Of a stretch of 64,000 nucleotides of DNA, positions 24,565-32,048 are shown one piece after another. Source of the stretch: Propionibacteriaceae bacterium UBA7704. GTDB lineage: Bacteria; Actinomycetota; Actinomycetes; Propionibacteriales; Propionibacteriaceae. The notes below the pieces were generated by a model that made no database searches, had not been told where the DNA came from, and saw only the letters and a list, made by a program, of their open reading frames with translations. The position numbers and the translations under genes were made by a program. Numbering within the stretch: position 1 is the first letter of the stretch; each line of letters opens with the position of its first letter. The stretch covers positions 1 to 64,000 of the forward strand of contig DLGC01000004.1 in NCBI GenBank assembly GCA_002482525.1. The letters run 5' to 3'.

Positions 24565-25157
24565 CAGACTCCTTCAGCAATGCCGTGCAAGACGACATTG
24601 GCCATCGTTTCAGGCGTGGGGGACAGTTCGTTGGGCGTCGGGAAGCTGCTGGCGAAAGCCAGCGCGGTCAGCACCCGTCCGGCGGTCGGCGCGGGGACGC
24701 GGAGCTGGTCGGCATAGGGGGACAGGGCATCGATGGTGGCCTGCAGCAGTCGCTCGCGGCCGTCGTGAATGCCACCCGGATGCAGGCCGCGGTGACCGTG
24801 CTCGCCGGGCGTGCGGCCCTGGTCGTGGGTGAGGATCACCAGCAGGGAGCGGGTGCGGTGGATTTCGGCGATCAGAATGTGCAGCAGCGCCTCGACCCGA
24901 AGCTCAAGGGTTTGATCGTCGGACAACTCGGCGATCTCGTTCAGGCTGGGGGTTGGTTGCAGGGCGGTGCAGACCGCAGCGTGAATGACCTCGTCCTTGG
25001 TCTCGAAGGCTCGGAAAATGGTGCCCTCGGCGACGCCGGCGGCCTGAGCGATCTCTTTGGTGGTCAGGTCGGTGCCCTTGTCCAGGAGCAGGCCGACGGT
25101 TGCGTCGACGATTGCGCGGCGGCGCTCATCCGGCGCCATGGGGGTTGCACGACTCAC
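24564..25157 (-). CDS. TetR-family repressor of the ABC exporter operon
   Basis: 197 aa if begun at GTG 25157. HTH: RRRAIVDATVGLLLDKG, then TKEIAQAAGVAEGTIFRAFETKDEVIHAAV. Start choice: a good promoter (TTGATG-N17-TATGAT, 25193-25165) ends 7 nt before GTG 25157, so the transcript probably starts at that GTG and is leaderless. The ATGs at 25190 and 25169 lie inside the promoter and cannot be used from it; ATG 25139 is the other candidate. Its stop overlaps the next gene by 1 nt. A perfect 18-bp palindrome in the promoter spacer is its likely operator. Confidence 0.9.
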   Translation of the reverse strand: MSRATPMAPDERRRAIVDATVGLLLDKGTDLTTKEIAQAAGVAEGTIFRAFETKDEVIHAAVCTALQPTPSLNEIAELSDDQTLELRVEALLHILIAEIHRTRSLLVILTHDQGRTPGEHGHRGLHPGGIHDGRERLLQATIDALSPYADQLRVPAPTAGRVLTALAFASSFPTPNELSPTPETMANVVLHGIAEGV

Positions 25158-25164
25158 ATCGAAG

Positions 25165-25193
25165 ATCATAGTGAGTGAGTACTCACTCATCAA
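25165..25193 (-). promoter_or_regulatory. Promoter with TetR operator in the spacer
   Basis: Minus-strand -35 TTGATG (25193-25188) and -10 TATGAT (25170-25165) with 17 nt between. The perfect palindrome TGAGTGAGT-ACTCACTCA (25172-25189) fills the spacer, so repressor binding would exclude RNA polymerase. It is the only promoter seen for the tetR-ABC-ABC operon. Confidence 0.8.
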
Positions 25194-25271
25194 CTGGAGA
25201 GACGCGAATCCGCGGGGCCCTGCCGCAGAATTGCTGCTCGCTGTGCGATCAACTCAATCCGCGACCCGGTC

Positions 25272-27200
25272 TCAGCCTTTGACCAGCGTCACATCCATGA
25301 TCAGGTCAGCGGCCAGTGGTGTGGACATCGTGGCCGTGGTGCCGTCGGTGGCGGTCTCGACCACCGTCGAGCTGTAGCGCTGCCAGGCTGCGGTGCTCGT
25401 GATCTTCCAGCCCGCCGGCGCGGTCACCGTGACCGAGATCGGATTGTCCTCCAGATCTGCCTGCCGCATCACGTACAGCCGGTAGTGGAAGCTGCCGTCC
25501 CCGGCCGATGTCGGCGTTGCCGGTTGGGCCGGCAACGCGGGGGCGGCCCCGGCGACCAGGGCATTGGGGACGGTGTTGGTGAAGGTGAGGGTGCGCGTCT
25601 CGCCCAGCAGCACCGAGTAACCCTGGGTGATGGCGGCACCGCCGAGTTCGCCCGACGCCATGGCCGGTTTGGTCTCCGCGCTGCGCTGTTGGTGGTTCAC
25701 CGGCTTCATGCTGCGTTTGGAACTGGCGGCGTCCAAGGTGGTGCCGGCGGGTCGGTACACCCGGAGATACCCGCCGAACCAATCGCGTCCCACGCTGAGC
25801 AGTCGCTCCTTGTCCTTGACATAGGTCAGGGCGAGCGTGGTGGTGGCGCTGCCGGATTCGTTGAGCGAGACCTGGTAGTCGGCCGATTTGTGCATGCCGA
25901 AATTGAGCTTGCTCGGCCAGTTCAGCACATTCACCACACCGAGTTGGTCGGTCATCCCCTGCGGCGGCGTGATCGTTGCCCCCAGCGCGAGCGTCGACAG
26001 CGCCGCCTGGGCCTGGGCGTCACGCACCGAGAACTGCAGATGCTTCTCGTTCGCCATCTGAGCCAGAATCTGGGCGGTGGGCACCAGCCGATCCGGGGTG
26101 ACGTTCATGATCTTGGTGAGGAGCGCTTCGCTGAGCGCGCGAAGAATGTCCTTGCGGGTGTCCACCGATGCGGTGGCGAGATCCTGGGTGACCAGCCGAC
26201 TCAGGGTGGGGATCATGTTCTTGGCGGTGATCGTCTTGTGGAAAGCGGGCAACTCGATGGGGCCGAATTCGGCCAGGAGAGCCTTCACGGTGACCAGATC
26301 GATGGCGATGACGCCGTCCACCGACCGCTGCTTGGGGGTGAGCCCGTCATAGATGGTCAGCATGGTGTTCGTGCTCGTCGGAAAATCCAGCCACCAGTTC
26401 GCATCCCAGAAGGCGAGGTTCTTCCATGACCCCATGCGGGCACCCGGTGGACGCTTCACGTGAGCGGTCGAGGTCCACGGCAGCGAGTAGACGTTCTGGT
26501 ACTTCTCGAGTTTCAGTCCGCTGGGGCCGGCCTTCACCCAGCCCATGCTGCCCATGAAGCCGCCGGTGGCGCGGAGTTCGGCATTGTTCTGCGACACCAG
26601 CAGGAAGCGGTGATCCTGATCCAACAGATAGGTCACCATCGTGGTCAGCGCGTCGGACTGAGCGAACAGCGGCTCCAGGGGCGCCAGGGTGTCCTGCATC
26701 GTCTGGACGGCATCGGCCAGCGGCGGCGCCAGGCCGTCGGTGCTCAGCTGCGGAGCGACCGCGGCTATGCGATTGAACGATCCCAGCGCACTGAGCAGGT
26801 AGGGCTTGGCCACCTTGATGATGTCGTTGACACTTCCGTCGGGTCCGCCGGCCTTCGAGGCGTCCATCAAGTCGATCACCTGAATGGCTGCCGAAGAGCC
26901 CTCGCTGCCGATCTCGGCGAGTTGATCGACCGCCTCCAGCTGGCGTCCCAGAAAGGGAATCGACTGCAGCCACACCGGACCGGTGAGGGCGCCGCTGCGA
27001 TCGAACTCGGCCTGGGCCTTGGTGAAGTCGGCGCGCGCCGTGGTGAGGTCACTCGACTTCAGGGCGCTCATCCCCTCGGTCAAGGCGCTGCGTCCGGAGG
27101 TCGCCGAGGCCTGCAACTGCCAGCCCCACGCGCCAATGCCCAAGAGCGCGGCGGTGGCTATTCCCCCCACCGCCGCCACCCACACTGTGCGGCGTTTCAC
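25272..27200 (-). CDS. DUF4012 membrane-anchored protein
   Basis: 642 aa. Residues 9-30 form a single membrane anchor; the rest is extracytoplasmic. The DUF4012 signature is clear: FLLVSQNNAELRATGGFMGS, followed by DANWWLDFPTS and DGVIAIDLVTVKALLAEFGPIEL. The family is common in Actinobacteria near exopolysaccharide genes and its biochemical role is unknown; the UDP-glucose dehydrogenase gene nearby is in keeping with this. GTG 27200 lies 6 nt after the minus-strand box TACAGT (27212-27207), again leaderless-like. It resembles no enzyme I know. Confidence 0.87.
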   Translation of the reverse strand: MKRRTVWVAAVGGIATAALLGIGAWGWQLQASATSGRSALTEGMSALKSSDLTTARADFTKAQAEFDRSGALTGPVWLQSIPFLGRQLEAVDQLAEIGSEGSSAAIQVIDLMDASKAGGPDGSVNDIIKVAKPYLLSALGSFNRIAAVAPQLSTDGLAPPLADAVQTMQDTLAPLEPLFAQSDALTTMVTYLLDQDHRFLLVSQNNAELRATGGFMGSMGWVKAGPSGLKLEKYQNVYSLPWTSTAHVKRPPGARMGSWKNLAFWDANWWLDFPTSTNTMLTIYDGLTPKQRSVDGVIAIDLVTVKALLAEFGPIELPAFHKTITAKNMIPTLSRLVTQDLATASVDTRKDILRALSEALLTKIMNVTPDRLVPTAQILAQMANEKHLQFSVRDAQAQAALSTLALGATITPPQGMTDQLGVVNVLNWPSKLNFGMHKSADYQVSLNESGSATTTLALTYVKDKERLLSVGRDWFGGYLRVYRPAGTTLDAASSKRSMKPVNHQQRSAETKPAMASGELGGAAITQGYSVLLGETRTLTFTNTVPNALVAGAAPALPAQPATPTSAGDGSFHYRLYVMRQADLEDNPISVTVTAPAGWKITSTAAWQRYSSTVVETATDGTTATMSTPLAADLIMDVTLVKG

Positions 27201-27500
27201 GTCTGAACTGTAGGTGGCGACCAGAAACAGTGATGGCCTGACGTGGGGATTACCGAGCCTTCGAATGGTCGGGCAGTCGTGCTGGTGGGCCGAAATACCT
27301 ACCGCGTCGCAAGGCCCGCCGCAGCCGGTTCCGTTCGTCCCGGGCGAGTACCCGACGCCGGCCTCGGACCGGTCCGGCTGCCTGAGATCACGGCTTCGGC
27401 AACGAATTAGGAGCGCAATTCCGGGTGCACCCCAAGATTCCCCAACGGCCGTTAGGTGGATGTTTTTGAATGGGGGCCTCGGGCCGCTAGGCTGCCCGGC
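27201..27500. other. Intergenic region between divergent DUF4012 and S9 peptidase genes
   Basis: 300 nt. Holds the minus-strand TACAGT box for the DUF4012 gene and, at the other end, TTGAAT (27466-27471), 16 nt, TAGGCT (27488-27493) for the peptidase. A widely spaced inverted repeat GCAGCCGG (27321-27328) / CCGGCTGC (27374-27381) and the palindrome GGACCGGTCC (27366-27375) lie in the middle. No gene can be supported. Confidence 0.5.
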
Positions 27501-29447
27501 GTGCGCCCTCAGAATGTGGAAAAGATCGTCACGCTGTCTGCGCCTTCGGTTTATCCCGATGGTGGGTGGGCAGTGGTCTCGGCGACCCGTCCCAGCTTGT
27601 CAGCCGATGACTATGTCGGCCAGCTCTGGCGGATCTCATTGGCTGGAGCGCCTTCACAGCGACTCACTAGGGGTTTTAGAGATACGAGCCCCCAATTTTC
27701 TCCCGATGGGCGAGTGATTGCATTTTTACGCTCCGAACCGGGCGCTGCTGCCCAATTGGCGATCATTCCCGCGGACGGCGGCGAGCCGATGGTCGTCACC
27801 GATGCCAAATTGGGCGTTCGAGAATTTGCATTCAGTCCGAATTCTCAACGCCTGGCATATGTGGCTTCGGTGCCGGCCGAGGGACGCTTCGGTACCACGG
27901 ACGGCGTTGATACCGGTCACGAGGATCCTCGGCTGATCGATCAGCTGAAGTTCCACGCCAATGGCGTTGGCTATCTCGGCGACCAGCGCCGCCAGGTGTT
28001 CGTCCTCGATGTGCCCGATCCGCGCGGTGAACCGGTGGTGAAACCGGTCGGACGGGCGGCGTTGGACGCTTCTGGTGCCACCTCGGTGCCGCCGTCGCAG
28101 CAGGTGTCGTTCGGTGACTTCGATCATGACGCGGTGGCCTGGATCGGTGGCTCGGTGATCGCCATTTCGGCGCGCCACCCTGGCGCCGACCGTGACCTGC
28201 GTGCCGATCTGTATCGCTTCGATCCTGATGCCGCGGAACCGGTGCGACTGACCGAATCGACGCTGGGCCCCAGCGTGCTGGGCTCACCGGTGGTGGTGGG
28301 TGATCAGGTGTTCTTCGTCGGAATCCACACCGGCGCCTCCGGAATCGACGTGGCCGGGGTGAACGCCGGGGTGTGTGTGGTGCCAACCGCGGGGGGCGTG
28401 GGCCACATGGTCACCAACCCGGAGACTGTCGGGATCGAAGGCTCGCTGGCGGCCTTCGGTGACGCGGTGCTGGCCATCGACCACGTGCACGGCAGTGGGC
28501 AGGCGATCGTCGTGGATGAGCACGGCGAGCGGGAACGCATCAGCGCGGACGGCTCGCTGAAGTGCCTGGCTGCGGCTGGACCGGTGCGAGTCGGCATCCT
28601 GACGACGCCGACCTCGGCGTGCGAAGTGGTCGATCTCGACGATCCGAATCAGCCGCTGACCGGTTTTCACGCCGATTTCCCCGATCCGGTGGTTGCGCCG
28701 CGTCCGCATCAGACCAACGCCGCAGACGGCTATCCGGTGCACGGCTGGACGTTGACCCCCGCTACCGCAGGCCCGCATCCGGTGGTCCTGATGATTCACG
28801 GCGGCCCGTTTTCGGCCTACAGCGGGAACTTCCACGACGAAGCCCAGGTGCTGGTCGGTGCGGGCTACGCGGTGCTGATGTGCAATCCGCGCGGGTCGGC
28901 CGGCTACGGCCAAGCTCACGGGCGAGCTGTCAAGGGCGCCATGGGGGAGGTCGACATGGCCGATGTCACCGCCTTCCTGGATTCCTGCCTGGACACCATG
29001 CCCGAGTTGGACCGTGAACGCGTCGCAGTGATGGGCGGTTCCTACGGCGGCTTCCTTGCGGCCTGGCTGATCGGCCACACCCACCGCTTCTCGGCGGCCA
29101 TCGTCGAACGCGGGTACCTCGATGGTCGCTCCATGATCGGCGCCTCCGACATCGGCTGGTTCTTCCCGACCGAGTACCAAGGTGACTTGACCGACATCGA
29201 CCAGCATTCACCGCTCTACTGCGCGCACCTGGTGGACACCCCTACGCTCATCATCCACTCCGAAAATGACCTGAGATGTCCGATCAGCGTGGCCCAGCGC
29301 TACTACACCGAACTCAAGCTCCGTGGCGTCGAGGCTGAACTGTTGATCTTTCCCGGCGAGAATCACGAACTCAGCCGATCGGGGACCCCGCAGCATCGAC
29401 TGGCCCGTTTCGACCACATCCTCACCTGGTGGAAGCGCCACCTGTAG
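27501..29447 (+). CDS. S9-family prolyl oligopeptidase-type serine peptidase
   Basis: 648 aa from GTG 27501, which follows TAGGCT by 7 nt (leaderless-type start). An N-terminal beta-propeller (~1-400, with TolB/WD40-like SPQFSPDGR and FAFSPNSQRLAYV blades) gates a C-terminal alpha/beta-hydrolase domain: oxyanion HGGPFSAY, nucleophile elbow MGGSYGGFLAAW (Ser near 514), Asp in HSENDLRCPI and His in ENHELSRSG. This is the acylaminoacyl-peptidase/dipeptidyl-peptidase type that cleaves short peptides. No signal peptide, so cytosolic. It stands alone; 143 nt later comes the UDP-glucose dehydrogenase. Confidence 0.92.
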   Translation: MRPQNVEKIVTLSAPSVYPDGGWAVVSATRPSLSADDYVGQLWRISLAGAPSQRLTRGFRDTSPQFSPDGRVIAFLRSEPGAAAQLAIIPADGGEPMVVTDAKLGVREFAFSPNSQRLAYVASVPAEGRFGTTDGVDTGHEDPRLIDQLKFHANGVGYLGDQRRQVFVLDVPDPRGEPVVKPVGRAALDASGATSVPPSQQVSFGDFDHDAVAWIGGSVIAISARHPGADRDLRADLYRFDPDAAEPVRLTESTLGPSVLGSPVVVGDQVFFVGIHTGASGIDVAGVNAGVCVVPTAGGVGHMVTNPETVGIEGSLAAFGDAVLAIDHVHGSGQAIVVDEHGERERISADGSLKCLAAAGPVRVGILTTPTSACEVVDLDDPNQPLTGFHADFPDPVVAPRPHQTNAADGYPVHGWTLTPATAGPHPVVLMIHGGPFSAYSGNFHDEAQVLVGAGYAVLMCNPRGSAGYGQAHGRAVKGAMGEVDMADVTAFLDSCLDTMPELDRERVAVMGGSYGGFLAAWLIGHTHRFSAAIVERGYLDGRSMIGASDIGWFFPTEYQGDLTDIDQHSPLYCAHLVDTPTLIIHSENDLRCPISVAQRYYTELKLRGVEAELLIFPGENHELSRSGTPQHRLARFDHILTWWKRHL

Positions 29448-29561
29448 CCGTCCGGCGTATCCCACGGTGGCAGCACAGTTCCACCACTGGGCACCGGATC
29501 GACGCACAGCCGTCACACCGAATTGCCCCAACGGTCGATCGTCGACCCTAGCCTGCGCCGT

Positions 29562-29594
29562 GTGAACGAAACGATCACCGCGGACCTCCGGTGA
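29562..29594 (+). CDS. Possible leaderless 10-codon leader ORF before ugd
   Basis: GTG 29562 lies 7 nt after TAGCCT (29549-29554). The frame reads MNETITADLR and its TGA (29592-29594) overlaps the GTG start of ugd (29591-29593) by 4 nt in the arrangement GTGA. There is no Shine-Dalgarno site for ugd itself, so ugd may depend on ribosomes finishing this mini-ORF. The peptide has no stalling motif I recognise. Assignment rests only on promoter spacing and overlap. Confidence 0.45.
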   Translation: MNETITADLR

Positions 29595-30757
29595 AGATCG
29601 CTGTCGCGGGCACCGGCTATGTCGGACTATCGCTGGCGGTCCTGCTGGCCCAAGCCAACGACGTGACCGCGATCGACGTCGACGCCGAGCGGATCGAACG
29701 CATCGCAGCCGGGCAATGTCCGCTGGTCGATTCCGACCTTGAGGAGTGGTTCGCAACCGGCCGCGCGACCCTGACGGCCACTGTCGACCCGGATCAGGCC
29801 TATCGCGATGCCGACCTGGTGGTGGTCGCCACTCCGACCAACTACGACCCGGAGACCAACCAGTTCGACACCTCCTCGGTGCAGTCGGTGGTGGCGCAGG
29901 TGCTGGCAGGCAACCCTGGCGCGATCATCGTGATCAAATCGACGGTGCCGGTGGGCTTCACCGACTCGCTGCGGCGACGCTTCGACTCAGACGCCATCGT
30001 GTTCTCCCCCGAGTTTCTTCGCGAAGGCCGAGCCCTGCACGACAACCTGCACCCTTCGCGGATTGTGGTCGGCGACACCGGTCACCGCGGACGCATCGTG
30101 GCCGACCTGCTCAGCCAGGCCGCTGCCGATTCCGACGTCGCGGTGCTGCTCACGCAGTCGGCGGAGGCCGAAGCGATCAAGCTGTTCGCCAACACCTATC
30201 TGGCGCTGCGGGTGGCCTACTTCAACGAACTCGACACCTACGCAGTGGTCCATGGCCTCGACACCGCGCAGGTCATCGAAGGCGTGGGGCTGGATCCCCG
30301 GATCGGCGCCCACTACAACAATCCGTCCTTCGGCTACGGCGGCTATTGCCTGCCCAAGGACACCAAACAGCTCCTGGCCAACTACCTGGCCGTCCCCCAG
30401 AACCTGATCGCCGCCGTCGTTGACGCCAACACCACCCGCAAGGACTTCATAGCGGCCGACATTCTGCGTCGCGAACCCCGCGTGGTCGGGGTGTACCGAT
30501 TGGTGATGAAGTCCGGCTCGGACAATTTCCGATCCTCCTCGGTTCAAGGCGTAATGAAGCGAATCAAAGCCAAAGGGGTCGACGTCATCGTCTACGAGCC
30601 AACGCTGACCGCCGACGAGTTCTTCTTCTCCGAGGTGGTACGGGATCTGGACGAGTTCAAGCAACGCTCCGACATCATCATCGCCAATCGGCGTACCGAT
30701 GTTCTCGATGACGTGTCCGACAAGGTCTACACCCGGGACATCTACGGCCGGGACTGA
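29591..30757 (+). CDS. ugd: UDP-glucose 6-dehydrogenase
   Basis: 388 aa. The N-terminal Rossmann fold begins AVAGTGYVGLSLAVLLA (NAD+ site). KSTVPVGFTD and FSPEFLREG are family signatures, and GYGGYCLPKDTKQL carries the catalytic Cys near residue 253. It oxidises UDP-glucose twice to UDP-glucuronate using 2 NAD+, giving a precursor for polysaccharides. It is of the shorter (~390 aa) form found in many bacteria. GTG 29591 overlaps the stop of a 10-codon leaderless frame. A DUF4012 gene lies a little upstream on the other strand. Confidence 0.94.
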   Translation: MKIAVAGTGYVGLSLAVLLAQANDVTAIDVDAERIERIAAGQCPLVDSDLEEWFATGRATLTATVDPDQAYRDADLVVVATPTNYDPETNQFDTSSVQSVVAQVLAGNPGAIIVIKSTVPVGFTDSLRRRFDSDAIVFSPEFLREGRALHDNLHPSRIVVGDTGHRGRIVADLLSQAAADSDVAVLLTQSAEAEAIKLFANTYLALRVAYFNELDTYAVVHGLDTAQVIEGVGLDPRIGAHYNNPSFGYGGYCLPKDTKQLLANYLAVPQNLIAAVVDANTTRKDFIAADILRREPRVVGVYRLVMKSGSDNFRSSSVQGVMKRIKAKGVDVIVYEPTLTADEFFFSEVVRDLDEFKQRSDIIIANRRTDVLDDVSDKVYTRDIYGRD

Positions 30758-30854
30758 ACCCTCGGAATCGTGGGGTCGGCTGGTCGGGATGGATACGACG
30801 TTCTCTCACCAGATGCCGTGGTACGGCGCTGACGTGTACCATTCCTAAGTCATT

Positions 30855-30884
30855 GCATTGGACACCTCGGCCCAGGACCAATGC
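30855..30884. promoter_or_regulatory. Inverted repeat ahead of the kinase-FN3 cluster
   Basis: GCATTGG (30855-30861) and CCAATGC (30878-30884), perfect 7-bp arms with a 16-nt loop, 45 nt before the kinase start. It could be an operator or a hairpin in the leader of the cluster. No convincing promoter hexamers were found around it. Confidence 0.35.
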
Positions 30885-30928
30885 GCAGTTGGCGGCTGAA
30901 ACGACCACAGTCTCGGGGGGGATTTCTG

Positions 30929-32047
30929 GTGTCGCGCCTTCCGGCGAATCCGCCCGTGATCGCGGGCTTCACCTATCTGCGTCCGTTGGGCTCAGGTGGA
31001 TTTGCCGACGTCTTCCTCTATGAACAGAATCTGCCGCGTCGCCAGGTCGCCGTCAAAGTGCTTCCCACCGAGGTTTCCGATCCGGAAGTGCGCCGCATGT
31101 TCCACGCCGAGGCCGACGCCTTGGCCCGACTTTCGGCCCACCCGTCCATCGTCACCATCCACCAGGCGAGCGTGTCGGCCGATGGTCGGCCCTACATCGT
31201 CATGGAGTTGTGCGCCTCCTCCATGGGACAGCGCTATCGCAGCGAGCAACTGTCGCTGGCCGAGGTGCTCAACACCGGAGTGAAGGTCGCCTGTGCTCTG
31301 GAGACGGCCCACCGTGCCGGCGTCCTGCATCGGGATGTGAAGCCGTCGAACATTCTGATCACCGAGTACGGCGCACCGGTGCTCTCCGATTTCGGGATCG
31401 CAGCCTCCTTGCGGGTGGCCAACCCGCGCGACGTCTTCGCCATGTCGGTGCCGTGGAGCGCGCCAGAAGTGCTGAGCGTCAGCACCGTCGGTTCGGTCGC
31501 CTCCGAAGTGTGGGGATTGGGCGCCACCGTGTACTCCCTGCTCGCCGGGCGCAGCCCCTTCGAGGTTCCGGACGGCCAGAACGGCTTGGACCAGATCAAA
31601 CAGCGCATTGTGCGGGTCGCGCAGCAGCCGACCGGACGCTGGGATGTGCCCGCACGGCTGGAGGAGGTGCTGTCCCGGTCCATGAGTCTGGTGCCGAGGG
31701 ACCGGCACCAGAGCGCGGCCGAGTTCGCCCGCGACCTACAGCAGGTGCAGCGCCTCAACGGCCTGCCTGAGACCCCGCTCGAACTCACTGCATCGGGATG
31801 GTCGTCGGCACCGGCCGATTTCGACGCTGACTCCGACTTCGGGGTGACCCGCGTCAAAGTGGCCCAAACCAGCGAACGAAAGCGGCCCGCCGGGATGGGG
31901 CTGAGTAGCCGCAGTGCCGGTAGCGACTCCACCTCGATGACCCATACGCCGCCGGTGCGTCGCTCTTCGTGGCCGTGGGTGGTCGCCGGGGTGGTCATCA
32001 CCGTGATGGTGGCGGTCGTCGTCTGGCTGCTGGTCGGAGTCCTCTGA
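30929..32047 (+). CDS. Membrane-anchored Ser/Thr protein kinase of the PFNA-type cluster
   Basis: 372 aa from GTG 30929, which has a G-rich ribosome site (30915-30921) 7 nt before it; the ATG at 30881 has none. Hanks-type kinase: GSGGFADVFL loop, Lys43 in AVKVL, HRD (134-136) in HRDVKPSN, DFG (154-156), and SAPE closing the activation loop. After the kinase domain comes an ~80-residue linker and one membrane helix (~346-368) with almost nothing outside, so it lacks an extracellular sensor such as PASTA. The order kinase-FN3 protein-AAA-DUF58-Tgm matches the bifidobacterial PFNA cluster, whose kinase is Pkb2. It probably phosphorylates the FHA-binding partner(s) encoded downstream. The stop is 1 nt from the next start. 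Confidence 0.92.
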   Translation: MSRLPANPPVIAGFTYLRPLGSGGFADVFLYEQNLPRRQVAVKVLPTEVSDPEVRRMFHAEADALARLSAHPSIVTIHQASVSADGRPYIVMELCASSMGQRYRSEQLSLAEVLNTGVKVACALETAHRAGVLHRDVKPSNILITEYGAPVLSDFGIAASLRVANPRDVFAMSVPWSAPEVLSVSTVGSVASEVWGLGATVYSLLAGRSPFEVPDGQNGLDQIKQRIVRVAQQPTGRWDVPARLEEVLSRSMSLVPRDRHQSAAEFARDLQQVQRLNGLPETPLELTASGWSSAPADFDADSDFGVTRVKVAQTSERKRPAGMGLSSRSAGSDSTSMTHTPPVRRSSWPWVVAGVVITVMVAVVVWLLVGVL

Positions 32048-32048
32048 C

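Noticed and set aside
27214..27717. Plus-strand frame across the DUF4012/S9 intergenic region
   Set aside because: Runs into the peptidase gene in another frame, no ribosome site or recognisable motif.
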